Shown: positions 1 to 6,760, counted from the first letter of the stretch. The stretch is DNA of 13,270 nucleotides from an uncultured Alphaproteobacteria bacterium (GCA_937942205.1 CALDFO010000165.1:1-13270), one strand, 5' to 3'. Numbers and translations: made by a program. The notes: generated by a model from the letters alone, not told the origin.

Positions 1-1320
1 GAGGAAGAGGCGCGGATTCTGGCGCGGATCCGTCAGGGCGAGAGGGTGGACCGCTTCGAGACCCGCCGCCGCCGCAAGGACGGCGCCATTATCGATGTGT
101 CAGTCACCGTATCGCCGGTATGGGACGAGAATGGCGCGCTGATCGGCGCCTCCAAGGTCGCCCGCGACATCACCGCGGCCCGCGCCGCCCAGGCGGCGCT
201 GGTGGAGCGCGAGGCCCATCTGCAATCGGTTCTGGACACGGTGCCCGATGCGATGATCGTGATCGACACATGGGGCATCATGCAGTCCTTCAGCGCCACC
301 GCCGAGAAGCTGTTCGGCTTTACCGCCGCCGAGGCGGTGGGCAAGAACGTCTCCATCCTGATGCCGGAGCCTTACCGTTCCCAGCACGACGCTTTCCTGT
401 CCCGCTACATGGCGACGGGCGAGCGCCGGATCATCGGCATCGGCCGCCTGGTGGTGGGCCAGCGCAAGGACGGGTCCACCTTTCCCATGGAGCTGGCGGT
501 GGGCGAGATGCGCTCCGGCGATCGCCGCTTCTTCACCGGTTTTGTCCGCGACCTCACCGAGCGGCAGCAGACCCAGCAAAGGCTTCAGGACTTGCAGGCC
601 GAGCTCATCTTCATGGCGCGCTATACCGCGCTGGGCGAGATGGCCTCCACCCTGGCCCATGAACTGAACCAGCCGCTGACCGCGTCGGCCAGCTATCTCA
701 ACGGCGCGCGGCGGCTGCTGGACGGCCGGCGGCCGGAAGACCTGCCGATGGTGCGGGGCGCGGTGGACAGCGCGGCGGAGCAGGTTCTGCGCGCCGGTCA
801 GATCATCAAGCGGCTGCGCGAATTCGTCTCCAAGGGCGACAGCGACCGCCAGCCCGAAAACCTGCAGAAGCTGATCGAGGAAGCCAGCGCGCTGGCCCTG
901 GTGGGCATCCGGGAAACCGGCGTGCATGTGAGTTTTGTGTTCGACCCCGGCGTGGACATGGTGCTGGTGGACAAGGTGCAGATCCAGCAGGTGATCCTCA
1001 ATCTGATGCGCAACGCCATCGAGGCGCTGCAGGAAACCGCGCGCCGGGAACTGCGGATCGCGGTGGGGCCGGGCGAGGGCGACATGGTGATGGTGACGGT
1101 GGCCGACAGCGGTCCGGGCATCGCGCCGGAAATCGCCGGCAAGCTGTTCCAGCCTTTCATGACCACCAAGCGCCACGGCATGGGGGTGGGGCTTTCGATA
1201 TCGCGCACCATCGTGGAGGCGCATGGCGGGCGGCTCTGGGCGGAGGATAATCCGGGCGGCGGCACGGTTTTCCGTCTGTCTCTCAGAGGAATCGGACGGG
1301 AGGAGATGCAGCATGGATAA
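1..1320 (+). CDS. fixL: FixL oxygen-sensing histidine kinase (5' end outside window)
   Basis: The frame is open from base 1, so the N-terminus and first PAS domain start lie off the window; 439 residues are visible. Read from base 1, residues 1-55 are the end of a PAS/PAC unit. A second PAS domain follows (about 70-185) with FixL heme-pocket residues: the proximal His in YRSQHD (codon 385-387) and the distal-side Arg in IIGIGR (codon 445-447), whose B. japonicum equivalents are His200 and Arg220. A short coiled linker leads to the H-box LAHELNQP (phospho-His codon 658-660), the N-box [10 protein letters not shown], the G1 box DSGPGIA and the G2 box GMGVGLS. In the known family, oxygen bound to the heme inhibits autophosphorylation; loss of oxygen lets FixL phosphorylate FixJ. 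No membrane segment is visible in the part present. fixJ starts 5 bp after its stop. All motifs are intact, so the identity is firm. Confidence 0.96.
   Translation, partial: EEEARILARIRQGERVDRFETRRRRKDGAIIDVSVTVSPVWDENGALIGASKVARDITAARAAQAALVEREAHLQSVLDTVPDAMIVIDTWGIMQSFSATAEKLFGFTAAEAVGKNVSILMPEPYRSQHDAFLSRYMATGERRIIGIGRLVVGQRKDGSTFPMELAVGEMRSGDRRFFTGFVRDLTERQQTQQRLQDLQAELIFMARYTALGEMASTLAHELNQPLTASASYLNGARRLLDGRRPEDLPMVRGAVDSAAEQVLRAGQIIKRLREFVSKGDSDRQPENLQKLIEEASALALVGIRETGVHVSFVFDPGVDMVLVDKVQIQQVILNLMRNAIEALQETARRELRIAVGPGEGDMVMVTVADSGPGIAPEIAGKLFQPFMTTKRHGMGVGLSISRTIVEAHGGRLWAEDNPGGGTVFRLSLRGIGREEMQHG
1299..1305 (+). promoter_or_regulatory. Shine-Dalgarno sequence at the fixL/fixJ junction
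   Basis: GGAGGAG is the only strong ribosome-binding sequence near the fixJ start. It ends 7 nt before an ATG at 1313, the normal distance, but 20 nt before the ATG at 1326 that opens fixJ. The ATG at 1313 now reads only a 6-codon peptide (MDKQHG, stop at 1331-1333) because of the tandem duplication there. Translation of fixJ therefore probably depends on reinitiation after fixL or the mini-ORF. Confidence 0.6.
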
Positions 1321-1333
1321 GCAGCATGGATAA
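1308..1333 (+). repeat. Perfect 13-bp tandem duplication across fixL stop and fixJ start
   Basis: The unit GCAGCATGGATAA occurs twice back to back (1308-1320 and 1321-1333). The first copy ends in the fixL stop; the second contains the fixJ start ATG at 1326. With one copy removed, the same bases would give an 8-nt overlap ATGGATAA in which fixJ starts inside the end of fixL, in the correct frame for both proteins and with GGAGGAG at normal spacing. The duplication therefore looks like a later insertion that left both proteins unchanged but moved the fixJ start away from its ribosome-binding site. Confidence 0.9.
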
Positions 1334-1928
1334 CCGGATCGTGCACCTGATTGACGATGACGAGGATGTGCGTCGGGCGGTCGCCTTCATGCTGGGTACC
1401 ACCGGCCTGGCGGTGCGGGTCTATGAATCGGCCAGCGCCTTCCTGGCGCAGGACGGCGGCGACCTGACCGGCTGCATCATCAGCGATGTGCGGATGCCGG
1501 GCGTGGACGGACTGGGCCTGATGCGCCAATTGAAGGAGCGTGGACAGGATATTCCCGTGATCGTCATGACCGGCCATGCCGATGTGCCGCTGGCGGTGGA
1601 GGCGATGAAGAACGGCGCCATCGACTTCATCGAAAAGCCCTTTACCGACGACACGATGCTGGCCGCCGTCGAAGTGGCGCTGGGCCGCGCCGGCAAGGGG
1701 CGGGATTCGGGGCTGGACGATGTGCGGGCGCGCATGGCCAGCCTGACCCCGCGCGAACGCGAGGTTCTGGACGGGCTGCTGGCGGGGCATCCCAACAAGA
1801 CCATCGCCTATGACCTGGGCCTCAGCCCGCGCACCGTGGAAGTCCACCGCGCCAATGTGATGACCAAGATGTGCGCCTCCAGCTTGTCGGAACTGGTGCG
1901 CCAGGCGCTGCTGGCGGGGGCGTCCTAG
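1326..1928 (+). CDS. fixJ: FixJ two-component response regulator
   Basis: A 200-residue protein of normal FixJ length. The N-terminal receiver domain (about 4-120) has the acidic pocket DDDED at 10-14, the phospho-acceptor Asp54 in SDVRMPG, Thr82 in MTGHAD and Lys104 in EKPF, so it should be phosphorylated. The C-terminal LuxR/NarL-type helix-turn-helix (about 139-200) begins SLTPREREVL and contains SPRTVEVHRANVM. The partner is FixL immediately upstream. In rhizobia and Caulobacter, FixJ~P dimerises and activates fixK, and in S. meliloti also nifA; neither target gene is in this window. The ATG at 1326 is the only start in frame that keeps the canonical N-terminus. It lacks a well-placed ribosome-binding site because of the 13-bp duplication, so translational coupling to fixL is likely. 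The next gene converges on it from the minus strand. Confidence 0.96.
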   Translation: MDNRIVHLIDDDEDVRRAVAFMLGTTGLAVRVYESASAFLAQDGGDLTGCIISDVRMPGVDGLGLMRQLKERGQDIPVIVMTGHADVPLAVEAMKNGAIDFIEKPFTDDTMLAAVEVALGRAGKGRDSGLDDVRARMASLTPREREVLDGLLAGHPNKTIAYDLGLSPRTVEVHRANVMTKMCASSLSELVRQALLAGAS

Positions 1929-1959
1929 GCGGCGGGAGCAGCGAGCAGCCCGGCGCGGA

Positions 1960-1978
1960 GCGCGGGCGTAGCCCGTGC
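1960..1978. terminator. Hairpin between convergent fixJ and the 125-aa gene (possible bidirectional terminator)
   Basis: An 8-bp inverted repeat, GCGCGGGC / GCCCGTGC with one G-U pair, around the loop GTA. It lies 32 bp after the fixJ stop and 30 bp beyond the end of the opposing gene. There is no T-run on either side, so it is not a textbook intrinsic terminator; position and stem strength are the only support. Confidence 0.4.
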
Positions 1979-2007
1979 GGCCCAATAAATAACGGCACCA
2001 ATTGCGC

Positions 2008-2385
2008 TCACGCCGGCGTCCGCGCGGGCTGGACCGAGACGATCTTGAAGGGGCGTTCGATCCCGTCATCCTCGCGCAGGGTCACATACAGGCCGCTGGC
2101 GATGATGTGCCGGTCCAGCTTGAAGAAGGGCTCGTCATCGGCGCTGCCGGCGCGGTCGTAATCGAAGCGCCAGCCCCGGCCGACATGCCGCAGCCAGCCG
2201 CGCCGCTCCATCTGATAGGGGCGAAAGCTGCGGACGGTGCATTTGTCCCGGGCCGCGGCCCAGCCCGTCGCGTCCAGATGGCCAAGTCCATTGATCGGCG
2301 CCACGAATTCATAGCCGTGGCGGGGATCGCCCTGGGGCTTTTCGAACGTGCGGCCCAGTTCCAGCCGGACAATCTTGAGGCTCAT
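2008..2385 (-). CDS. Conserved-type hypothetical protein in the FixK regulon, 125 aa
   Basis: A 125-residue soluble protein with no signal peptide, membrane helix or catalytic motif that I recognise. It begins MSLKIVRLELGRT and contains HGYEFVAPI, GHLDATGWAAARDKCTVRSF and a segment DDEPFFKLDRH, ending near RPFKIVSVQP. I recall, without being able to check, similar unnamed proteins in alphaproteobacteria with the same layout (HGYEF, HLD..W, CTVRRF, DRH, RPF..VSV). It may be a small beta-rich fold, but this is inference. The start is well supported: AGGAG lies 6 nt upstream of the ATG (minus strand). A FixK/FNR-type box (2454-2467) is centred 75.5 bp upstream of the start, which suggests induction at low oxygen with hemN and the cbb3 oxidase. 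It ends facing fixJ. The function is unknown. Confidence 0.85.
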   Translation of the reverse strand: MSLKIVRLELGRTFEKPQGDPRHGYEFVAPINGLGHLDATGWAAARDKCTVRSFRPYQMERRGWLRHVGRGWRFDYDRAGSADDEPFFKLDRHIIASGLYVTLREDDGIERPFKIVSVQPARTPA

Positions 2386-2453
2386 GGTTCTCCTGCCGGC
2401 CGGCTTGCGGCGCGGGCATCCGTTAAGACTAACAAGCCCGCCGCCGCCCCGCC

Positions 2454-2467
2454 TTGCGCCGGATCAA
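2454..2467 (-). promoter_or_regulatory. FixK/FNR-type box upstream of the 125-aa gene
   Basis: The plus strand reads TTGCGCCGGATCAA, that is TTGATC-CG-GCGCAA on the coding strand of the target. It fits the FixK2 consensus I recall, TTG(A/C)-N6-(T/G)CAA. It is identical over all 14 bp to the box at 3960-3973. It lies between the ends of hemN and the 125-aa gene, where only the latter has a start. If bound at -41.5, transcription would begin near 2419, leaving a leader of about 34 nt. Confidence 0.72.
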
Positions 2468-2499
2468 GGCCGCCGGAACCAAAGAGACCGGCCAGGGCG

Positions 2500-2515
2500 G
2501 TCCGCCTAGGCGGAC
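2500..2515. terminator. 16-bp perfect palindrome over the hemN stop codon
   Basis: GTCCGCCTAGGCGGAC is its own reverse complement and contains the hemN stop codon (2506-2508, minus strand). As RNA it could fold into a 6-bp GC stem with a CUAG loop at the very end of hemN. It is followed on the minus strand by a short pyrimidine stretch rather than a T-run, so termination or transcript-end stabilisation is only a suggestion. A protein-binding site is equally possible. Confidence 0.4.
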
Positions 2516-3852
2516 TGGGAATGTTGCACCCCGCCCACCTCCAGATAGGCGTCGAACACCGCGGCGGCCAGCCGCGCGGCCTGGGGCATGGCCGGATTGA
2601 CCGTCACCACGCGGTGACGCACCGTCACTGCGCCTGCCTCGCACAGGGGCGTCAGATCCCCCAGCGCCCAATCCAGCGAATCCGGCGCGGCATCATATCG
2701 GCCGCAGACCTCGCCCAGGTCCACGCACAGCCCGCACATCAGCCGTTCGATCACATCGCGCCGCAACCGGTCCTCGCTGGTCAGGGCGATGCCGCGCGCC
2801 ACCGGCAGATCGCCGGTCCGCAGGGCGGCCCGATAGGCCGGTGTCGCCGCCAGGTTCTGGACGTAGCCCTGGGGCAGGGCGCTGATCGCGGAGGCGCCGA
2901 AGCCCAGCAGGATCTGGGCGGTGTCGGTGGTATAGCCCTGGAAATTGCGCCGTAGCGTGCCCTGACGGGCGGCCTGTGCCAGGGAATCCTCCGGCCGCGC
3001 GAAATGATCCAGTCCGATCGCCTGATACCCCGCGCCGGTGATGGTGGCTTCCGCCAGCCGGGCCAGCGCCAGCCTTTCATCCACATCGGGCAGCGCCTCG
3101 GTGGGGATCAGCGCCTGATGCTTCTTGAAGGACGGCACATGGGCATAGCCGAAAACGGCGATGCGTTGCGGCGCCAGCGCCAGGGTGGCGGACAGGGTGC
3201 GGGCAAAACTCTCCGGGGTCTGATGCGGCAGGCCGTAAACCAAGTCCAGATTGATGCCGGTGATGCCGTTCCGGCGGAGCAGGGCCAGGCATTGCTCCAC
3301 CTCCGCCATGGGCTGGATGCGGTTGATGGCGACCTGCACCTTGGGATCGCAATCCTGGATGCCCAGGCTGGCGCGGGTGACGCCGCAATCGGCCAGCGCC
3401 GCCGCCATGGCGGCGTCGAAGCCGCGCGGATCGATCTCCACCGCGAAGGCGGCGTCGGGCAGCACGTCGAACCGCGCCCGCACCGCGCGGTTCAGGCGCG
3501 CCATGTCGTCCGGCGTCAGGATGGTCGGCGAACCGCCGCCCCAATGGATGTGCGAAACCGTCCGCCGCCCCGGCAGCGCGCGCGCCGCCATCTCCAGCTC
3601 GTCCAGCAGCAGGTCGAGATATTCGGCGACCGGCGTGTAGGTGTTCACCACCGTGGTGTGGCAGGCGCAGAACCAGCACAGCGTGTCGCAGAAGGGGATG
3701 TGGAAATACAGCGACAGAGGCGCGTCGGCGGGCAGGACTGCGAGCCAGTCGCGATAACGCGCCGGGGTCACGCCCGGATGGAAATGGGGCGCGGTGGGAT
3801 AGCTGGTATAGCGCGGCGCATGACCCGCGAAGATCGCCTTGGGCGTCAGCAT
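2506..3852 (-). CDS. hemN: Oxygen-independent coproporphyrinogen III oxidase HemN
   Basis: This 448-residue radical-SAM enzyme (E. coli HemN is about 457) oxidatively decarboxylates coproporphyrinogen III to protoporphyrinogen IX without oxygen, the step needed to make heme when oxygen is low. The N-terminal segment PRYTSYPTAPHF matches the HemN N-terminal region. The [4Fe-4S]/SAM motif is CDTLCWFCAC with Cys55, Cys59 and Cys62, plus Cys64, matching E. coli Cys62/66/69/71. The SAM-binding glycine motif HWGGGSPT is at 103-110, followed by EIDPRG and GFGASAIS. The fourth Cys marks true HemN rather than the HemW-like heme chaperones. The start is backed by AAGGAG just upstream (minus strand). 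It is transcribed divergently from the ompW-like gene; a FixK-type box at 3901-3914 is centred 55.5 bp from its start codon, consistent with anaerobic/microaerobic induction. Its stop lies in a palindrome. Confidence 0.96.
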   Translation of the reverse strand: MLTPKAIFAGHAPRYTSYPTAPHFHPGVTPARYRDWLAVLPADAPLSLYFHIPFCDTLCWFCACHTTVVNTYTPVAEYLDLLLDELEMAARALPGRRTVSHIHWGGGSPTILTPDDMARLNRAVRARFDVLPDAAFAVEIDPRGFDAAMAAALADCGVTRASLGIQDCDPKVQVAINRIQPMAEVEQCLALLRRNGITGINLDLVYGLPHQTPESFARTLSATLALAPQRIAVFGYAHVPSFKKHQALIPTEALPDVDERLALARLAEATITGAGYQAIGLDHFARPEDSLAQAARQGTLRRNFQGYTTDTAQILLGFGASAISALPQGYVQNLAATPAYRAALRTGDLPVARGIALTSEDRLRRDVIERLMCGLCVDLGEVCGRYDAAPDSLDWALGDLTPLCEAGAVTVRHRVVTVNPAMPQAARLAAAVFDAYLEVGGVQHSQSA

Positions 3853-3900
3853 GGACGGCTCCTTTTCGCCGCAGGCTGATGGCGGGGCCGCGCGGCGGCC

Positions 3901-3914
3901 TTGATCGCGCGCAA
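3901..3914 (-). promoter_or_regulatory. FixK/FNR-type box of the hemN promoter
   Basis: TTGATCGCGCGCAA matches TTG(A/C)-N6-(T/G)CAA at every fixed position. Its centre is 55.5 bp upstream of the hemN ATG. With binding at -41.5, transcription would start near 3866 and the short leader would hold the AAGGAG ribosome-binding site. It lies in the 175-bp divergent region shared with the ompW-like gene, which has its own box 59 bp away. Confidence 0.75.
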
Positions 3915-3959
3915 CTGCGACATCGCGGCCTGCGACATGCTGGCCGTTCGTGGCCCGGT

Positions 3960-3973
3960 TTGCGCCGGATCAA
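3960..3973 (+). promoter_or_regulatory. FixK/FNR-type box of the ompW-like promoter
   Basis: TTGCGCCGGATCAA, flanked by a matching T and A on the two sides, fits the FixK2-type consensus. It is centred 61.5 bp upstream of the ATG at 4028, which places a transcription start near 4008 if bound at -41.5. It is the same 14-mer as the box at 2454-2467. Confidence 0.75.
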
Positions 3974-4027
3974 ACCCGGCCCCGGCGCGGCATGTCACGC
4001 AACCCGCGGCAGAAAAAGGGTTGATTC

Positions 4028-4660
4028 ATGAAAGCCGCCGTCCTCGCCGCCGCCGCCATTCTGATGACGGCCGGCGCCGCTCACGCCCAGGAATCCCGAT
4101 CCACCACCGCGGCAGGCCAGTTTTATCTGCGCCTGCGCGGATTGGGCGTCATGCCCGACGCCTCGGCGCGGATCAGCGTGGCGGGCGCCAATATCGGCGG
4201 CGTCACCCGCGCCACCGACTCCTTCGTGCCGGAAGCGGACCTGACCTATTTCATCACCGACAAGATCGCGGTCGAGGCCATCGCCGGTGTCACCAAGCAT
4301 ACGGTGTCCAACAGCATCGCCGGGAATGTCGCCAGCGTCTGGCTGCTGCCGCCGACCGTGACGGCGCAATATCACTTCGATCCGGTCGGCTTCGTGCATC
4401 CCTATGTCGGCGCGGGCGTGAACTATACGTTTTTCTACAGCCCCAAGAGCGCGCTGGCCCCGATCGGCTTCAAGAACAGCTTCGGCTGGGCGCTGCAGGC
4501 CGGCGCGGACGTGCCGGTGGGCGATGGTCCCTATTTCCTGAACTTCGACGTCAAGAAGGTATTCATGGGCACGACCGTCCGCGCCGCCGGCGGCACGGTG
4601 CAGGCTTCGGCGCGGCTTAATCCCTGGCTGGTCGGGGCAGGCATCGGTGTCCGGTTCTAG
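4028..4660 (+). CDS. OmpW-family outer-membrane beta-barrel protein
   Basis: A 210-residue protein with a clear Sec signal peptide: a Lys at position 3, a hydrophobic stretch to about 16, and AHA|QES as the likely cleavage site near 20/21. The mature part has OmpW-family features: FYLRLRGLGVMPD at the start, an acidic PEADLTYFITDKIAVE segment, VWLLPPTVTAQYHF, HPYVGAGVNYTFFY, a SFGWALQAGADVP segment, and a C-terminal strand ending GIGVRF with the terminal Phe used by the BAM machinery. OmpW proteins are eight-stranded barrels thought to let small hydrophobic molecules cross the outer membrane; in enterobacteria ompW responds to oxygen through FNR. The FixK-type box upstream fits such control here. 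The ATG follows GAAAAAGGG, a reasonable ribosome-binding site. Substrate is unknown. Confidence 0.9.
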   Translation: MKAAVLAAAAILMTAGAAHAQESRSTTAAGQFYLRLRGLGVMPDASARISVAGANIGGVTRATDSFVPEADLTYFITDKIAVEAIAGVTKHTVSNSIAGNVASVWLLPPTVTAQYHFDPVGFVHPYVGAGVNYTFFYSPKSALAPIGFKNSFGWALQAGADVPVGDGPYFLNFDVKKVFMGTTVRAAGGTVQASARLNPWLVGAGIGVRF

Positions 4661-4670
4661 GACATGATCC

Positions 4671-4901
4671 ATGCTCTGCTGTCTTCTTCTCGCGCTGGCG
4701 CCGCTGGGTCTTTGGGCTTCGCGGCCCTTTGCCTGGCGACGCGGCGGAGCCGGTGCGGACGCTTCGTCCTGCTGCGCCGGGCGCTCGCTGCTGCTGGCGG
4801 GCTTCGCGGTCCTGCTTCTGGCCATGGCGGTCTGCGGCGCCTTGCTGCTGTGGCCGGGGCAAACCCCGCTGCCGGCCCTTGCCGCCATTTGCCGCGGTTG
4901 A
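4671..4901 (+). CDS. Probable small Cys-rich two-helix membrane protein
   Basis: A 76-residue reading frame starting 10 bp after the ompW-like stop, with AGGA 9 nt upstream of the ATG. It begins MLCCLLLALAPLGLW, a hydrophobic segment; then comes a basic/polar loop (about 18-38) with a second Cys pair (34-35); then a long hydrophobic helix (39-61). Six cysteines are present (3, 4, 34, 35, 55, 74). Third codon positions are strongly G/C, like neighbouring real genes, and other frames here give Arg-rich low-quality peptides. Its stop (4899-4901) sits inside the FixK box of the cco operon. I do not recognise the family. It could be co-transcribed with the ompW-like gene. If it is not real, the 299 bp between 4660 and 4960 hold only the FixK box. 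Confidence 0.5.
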   Translation: MLCCLLLALAPLGLWASRPFAWRRGGAGADASSCCAGRSLLLAGFAVLLLAMAVCGALLLWPGQTPLPALAAICRG

Positions 4902-4911
4902 TCGGGCGCAA
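4898..4911 (+). promoter_or_regulatory. FixK/FNR-type box of the cco (cbb3 oxidase) operon
   Basis: TTGATCGGGCGCAA matches TTG(A/C)-N6-(T/G)CAA and shares the form TTGATC-NN-GCGCAA with the other three boxes in the window. It is centred 55.5 bp upstream of the ATG at 4960, exactly the distance seen at hemN. That would place a transcription start near 4946, just before the GGAGG of the small reading frame. In known rhizobia fixNOQP is the classic FixK target. Confidence 0.78.
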
Positions 4912-4946
4912 GGCGCGGCGCGCGGGCGCCGTGCCATCCCGCCCTT

Positions 4947-4951
4947 GGAGG
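4947..4951 (+). promoter_or_regulatory. Strong ribosome-binding site for the 58-codon leader gene
   Basis: GGAGG with 8 nt to the ATG at 4960. It is better than the site in front of ccoN (ACAGG), so ribosomes probably load here first. This is the main reason for calling the small reading frame downstream. Confidence 0.6.
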
Positions 4952-4959
4952 AACATCGG

Positions 4960-5136
4960 ATGATCATCGAACCGTCACCGGCCCGGCCATCGGCGGGCGC
5001 GGGCTGGACCGCCTGGTGCGCCCAGGCGCGCGAAGCCGCCCGCCCGGCACAGCTTCAGGCGCACGTCAAAACGGGGCGCGACGCCCAGGACACATCGCAA
5101 ACACAGGAAAACAGGTATGCAGGCGCAGGTTTCTGA
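4960..5136 (+). CDS. Small protein or leader peptide at the head of the cco operon, 58 aa
   Basis: The frame begins [15 protein letters not shown] and ends RYAGAGF. It is Ala-, Gln- and Arg-rich, has a single Cys (residue 20, in [11 protein letters not shown]), no membrane helix and no motif I recognise. The 5' half has the G/C third-position bias of the surrounding genes; the last 15 or so codons do not. It has a strong ribosome-binding site and is correctly spaced from the FixK box. It runs 20 nt into ccoN in another frame. It may be a true small protein, or a leader whose translation delivers ribosomes to ccoN; the sequence alone does not decide. The longer upstream extension of this frame is not supported by a start with a ribosome-binding site. 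Confidence 0.45.
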   Translation: MIIEPSPARPSAGAGWTAWCAQAREAARPAQLQAHVKTGRDAQDTSQTQENRYAGAGF

Positions 5137-6760
5137 ATCGCCCTGGCGGTTCGACCATTATTTCGTTCCCCTGGTGATCGTGCTGGGACTGCTGGCGGCG
5201 CTGTTCGAGGCGGCATGGTCGCATGATCCGCGGATGGTGGCCCAGGCCTGGATCTTCGGCGCCTGCATGGCGATCACCGGCGCCTGGTACCTGTGGATGT
5301 ATGTCGGGCGCACGCCGAAGGACGAGTCCCAGCCCTATGCCGACGATGTGGTGCGGGCCGGGGTGATCGCCTCGATGTTCTGGGGCATCGCCGGAATGCT
5401 GGTGGGCGTCATCATCGCGCTGCAGCTTTCCTTCCCCCATCTGTTCTATCTGCCGGACCAGGCCTGGACGAATTTCGGGCGGCTGCGCCCGCTGCACACC
5501 TCGGCGGTGATCTTCGCCTTCGGCGGCAACGTGCTGATCGCGACGTCCTTCTATGTGGTGCAGCGGACCTGCCGGGCCCGGCTGTGGGGCGGCTCGCTCT
5601 CCTGGCTGGTGTTCTGGGGCTACAACGCCTTCATCGTGCTGGCCGGCACCGGCTATCTGCTGGGCATCAGCCAGAGCCGCGAATATGCCGAACCGGAATG
5701 GTATGCCGATATCTGGCTGACCATCGTCTGGGTTTGCTATCTGCTGGTCTTCATGGGCACGCTGTGGAAGCGCCGCGAGCCGCACATCTATGTGGCCAAC
5801 TGGTTCTATCTGGCCTTCATCATCACCATCGCGATCCTGCATATCGTCAACAATCTGGCGGTGCCGGTGTCGCTGCTGGAGACCCAGAGCTATTCGCTGT
5901 TCTCCGGCGTGCAGGACGCGCTGACCCAATGGTGGTACGGCCACAACGCGGTCGCCTTCTACCTGACCGTGCCTTTCCTGGCGATCATGTACTATTTCAT
6001 CCCCAAGCGGGCGGAGCGGCCGGTCTATTCCTACCGGCTCTCCATCCTCCATTTCTGGAGCCTGACCTTCATCTATATCTGGGCCGGTCCGCACCATCTG
6101 CTCTATACGGCGCTGCCCGACTGGGCGCAGACGCTGGGCATGACCTTCTCGATCATCCTGTGGATGCCGAGCTGGGGCGGCATGATCAACGGCATGATGA
6201 CCCTGTCGGGCGCCTGGGACAAGCTGCGCACCGATCCGGTCCTGCGCATGATGGTGGTTTCGGTCGCCTTCTACGGCATGGCCACCTTTGAAGGCCCGGT
6301 GATGAGCATCAAGGCGGTCAACGCGCTGTCGCACTACACCAACTGGACCGTCGGGCATGTGCATTCCGGCGCGCTGGGCTGGGTCGCCTATATCAGCTTC
6401 GGCGCGATCTACTGCCTGGTGCCCTGGCTGTGGAAGAAGAAGCTCTATTCCAACGCGATGGTGGAATGGCACTTCTGGCTCTCCGCCCTGGGCATCGTGC
6501 TCTACATCACCTCGATGTGGGTCGCCGGCATCATGCAGGGCCTGATGTGGCGCGCCTATAACGACTTCGGCTTCCTGGAATACGCCTTTGTCGAGGTCGT
6601 GGAGGCGATGCATCCCTATTACATCATCCGGGCCCTTGGCGGCCTGCTCTTCCTGGCGGGAACCCTGCTCATGGCATTCAATCTCTGGAAGACGATCCGG
6701 TCCGGATCGCCGGCGGCGGCGCCAGCGCCCGCGCCCGTGCCCGCGGTGGAGGCTGCGTGA
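5117..6760 (+). CDS. ccoN: Cytochrome cbb3 oxidase catalytic subunit I
   Basis: A 547-residue C-family heme-copper oxidase subunit with about 12-14 membrane helices; it reduces O2 to water at the heme b3-CuB site in the inner membrane. All metal ligands are visible. His127 in RPLHTSA and His416 bind low-spin heme b. His414 in GHVHSG binds heme b3. His276 in WYGHNA and His326-His327 in AGPHH bind CuB. Tyr320, six residues before the His pair, fits the Tyr that is cross-linked in the P. stutzeri enzyme. The N-terminus carries an extra hydrophobic region (about 15-64) before the segment where shorter CcoN proteins begin, and the C-terminus ends in an Ala/Pro-rich tail (531-547). The ATG at 5117 follows ACAGG and overlaps the upstream small frame. 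Its stop overlaps the ccoO start (TGATG). Confidence 0.98.
   Translation: MQAQVSESPWRFDHYFVPLVIVLGLLAALFEAAWSHDPRMVAQAWIFGACMAITGAWYLWMYVGRTPKDESQPYADDVVRAGVIASMFWGIAGMLVGVIIALQLSFPHLFYLPDQAWTNFGRLRPLHTSAVIFAFGGNVLIATSFYVVQRTCRARLWGGSLSWLVFWGYNAFIVLAGTGYLLGISQSREYAEPEWYADIWLTIVWVCYLLVFMGTLWKRREPHIYVANWFYLAFIITIAILHIVNNLAVPVSLLETQSYSLFSGVQDALTQWWYGHNAVAFYLTVPFLAIMYYFIPKRAERPVYSYRLSILHFWSLTFIYIWAGPHHLLYTALPDWAQTLGMTFSIILWMPSWGGMINGMMTLSGAWDKLRTDPVLRMMVVSVAFYGMATFEGPVMSIKAVNALSHYTNWTVGHVHSGALGWVAYISFGAIYCLVPWLWKKKLYSNAMVEWHFWLSALGIVLYITSMWVAGIMQGLMWRAYNDFGFLEYAFVEVVEAMHPYYIIRALGGLLFLAGTLLMAFNLWKTIRSGSPAAAPAPAPVPAVEAA

Noticed and set aside
2002..2955. 317-codon plus-strand frame across the 125-aa gene and hemN
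   Set aside because: It runs antisense to two well-supported genes and its translation has no recognisable feature.
2952..2970. TTGCGCCG sequence inside hemN resembling half of a FixK box
   Set aside because: The second half does not match (no TCAA or GCAA at the proper distance), and it lies inside a coding region. Similar half matches near 8008, 8300 and 10925 were rejected for the same reason.
4664..4963. 99-codon plus-strand frame starting 7 bp before the 76-aa frame
   Set aside because: Arg-rich, without membrane or domain pattern, and its ATG lies too close to any ribosome-binding sequence. The overlapping frame at 4671 looks more protein-like.
5066..6613. 515-codon open frame on the minus strand opposite ccoN
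   Set aside because: Low-complexity HDGQ-rich translation typical of an antisense shadow; ccoN carries all the metal ligands on the plus strand.
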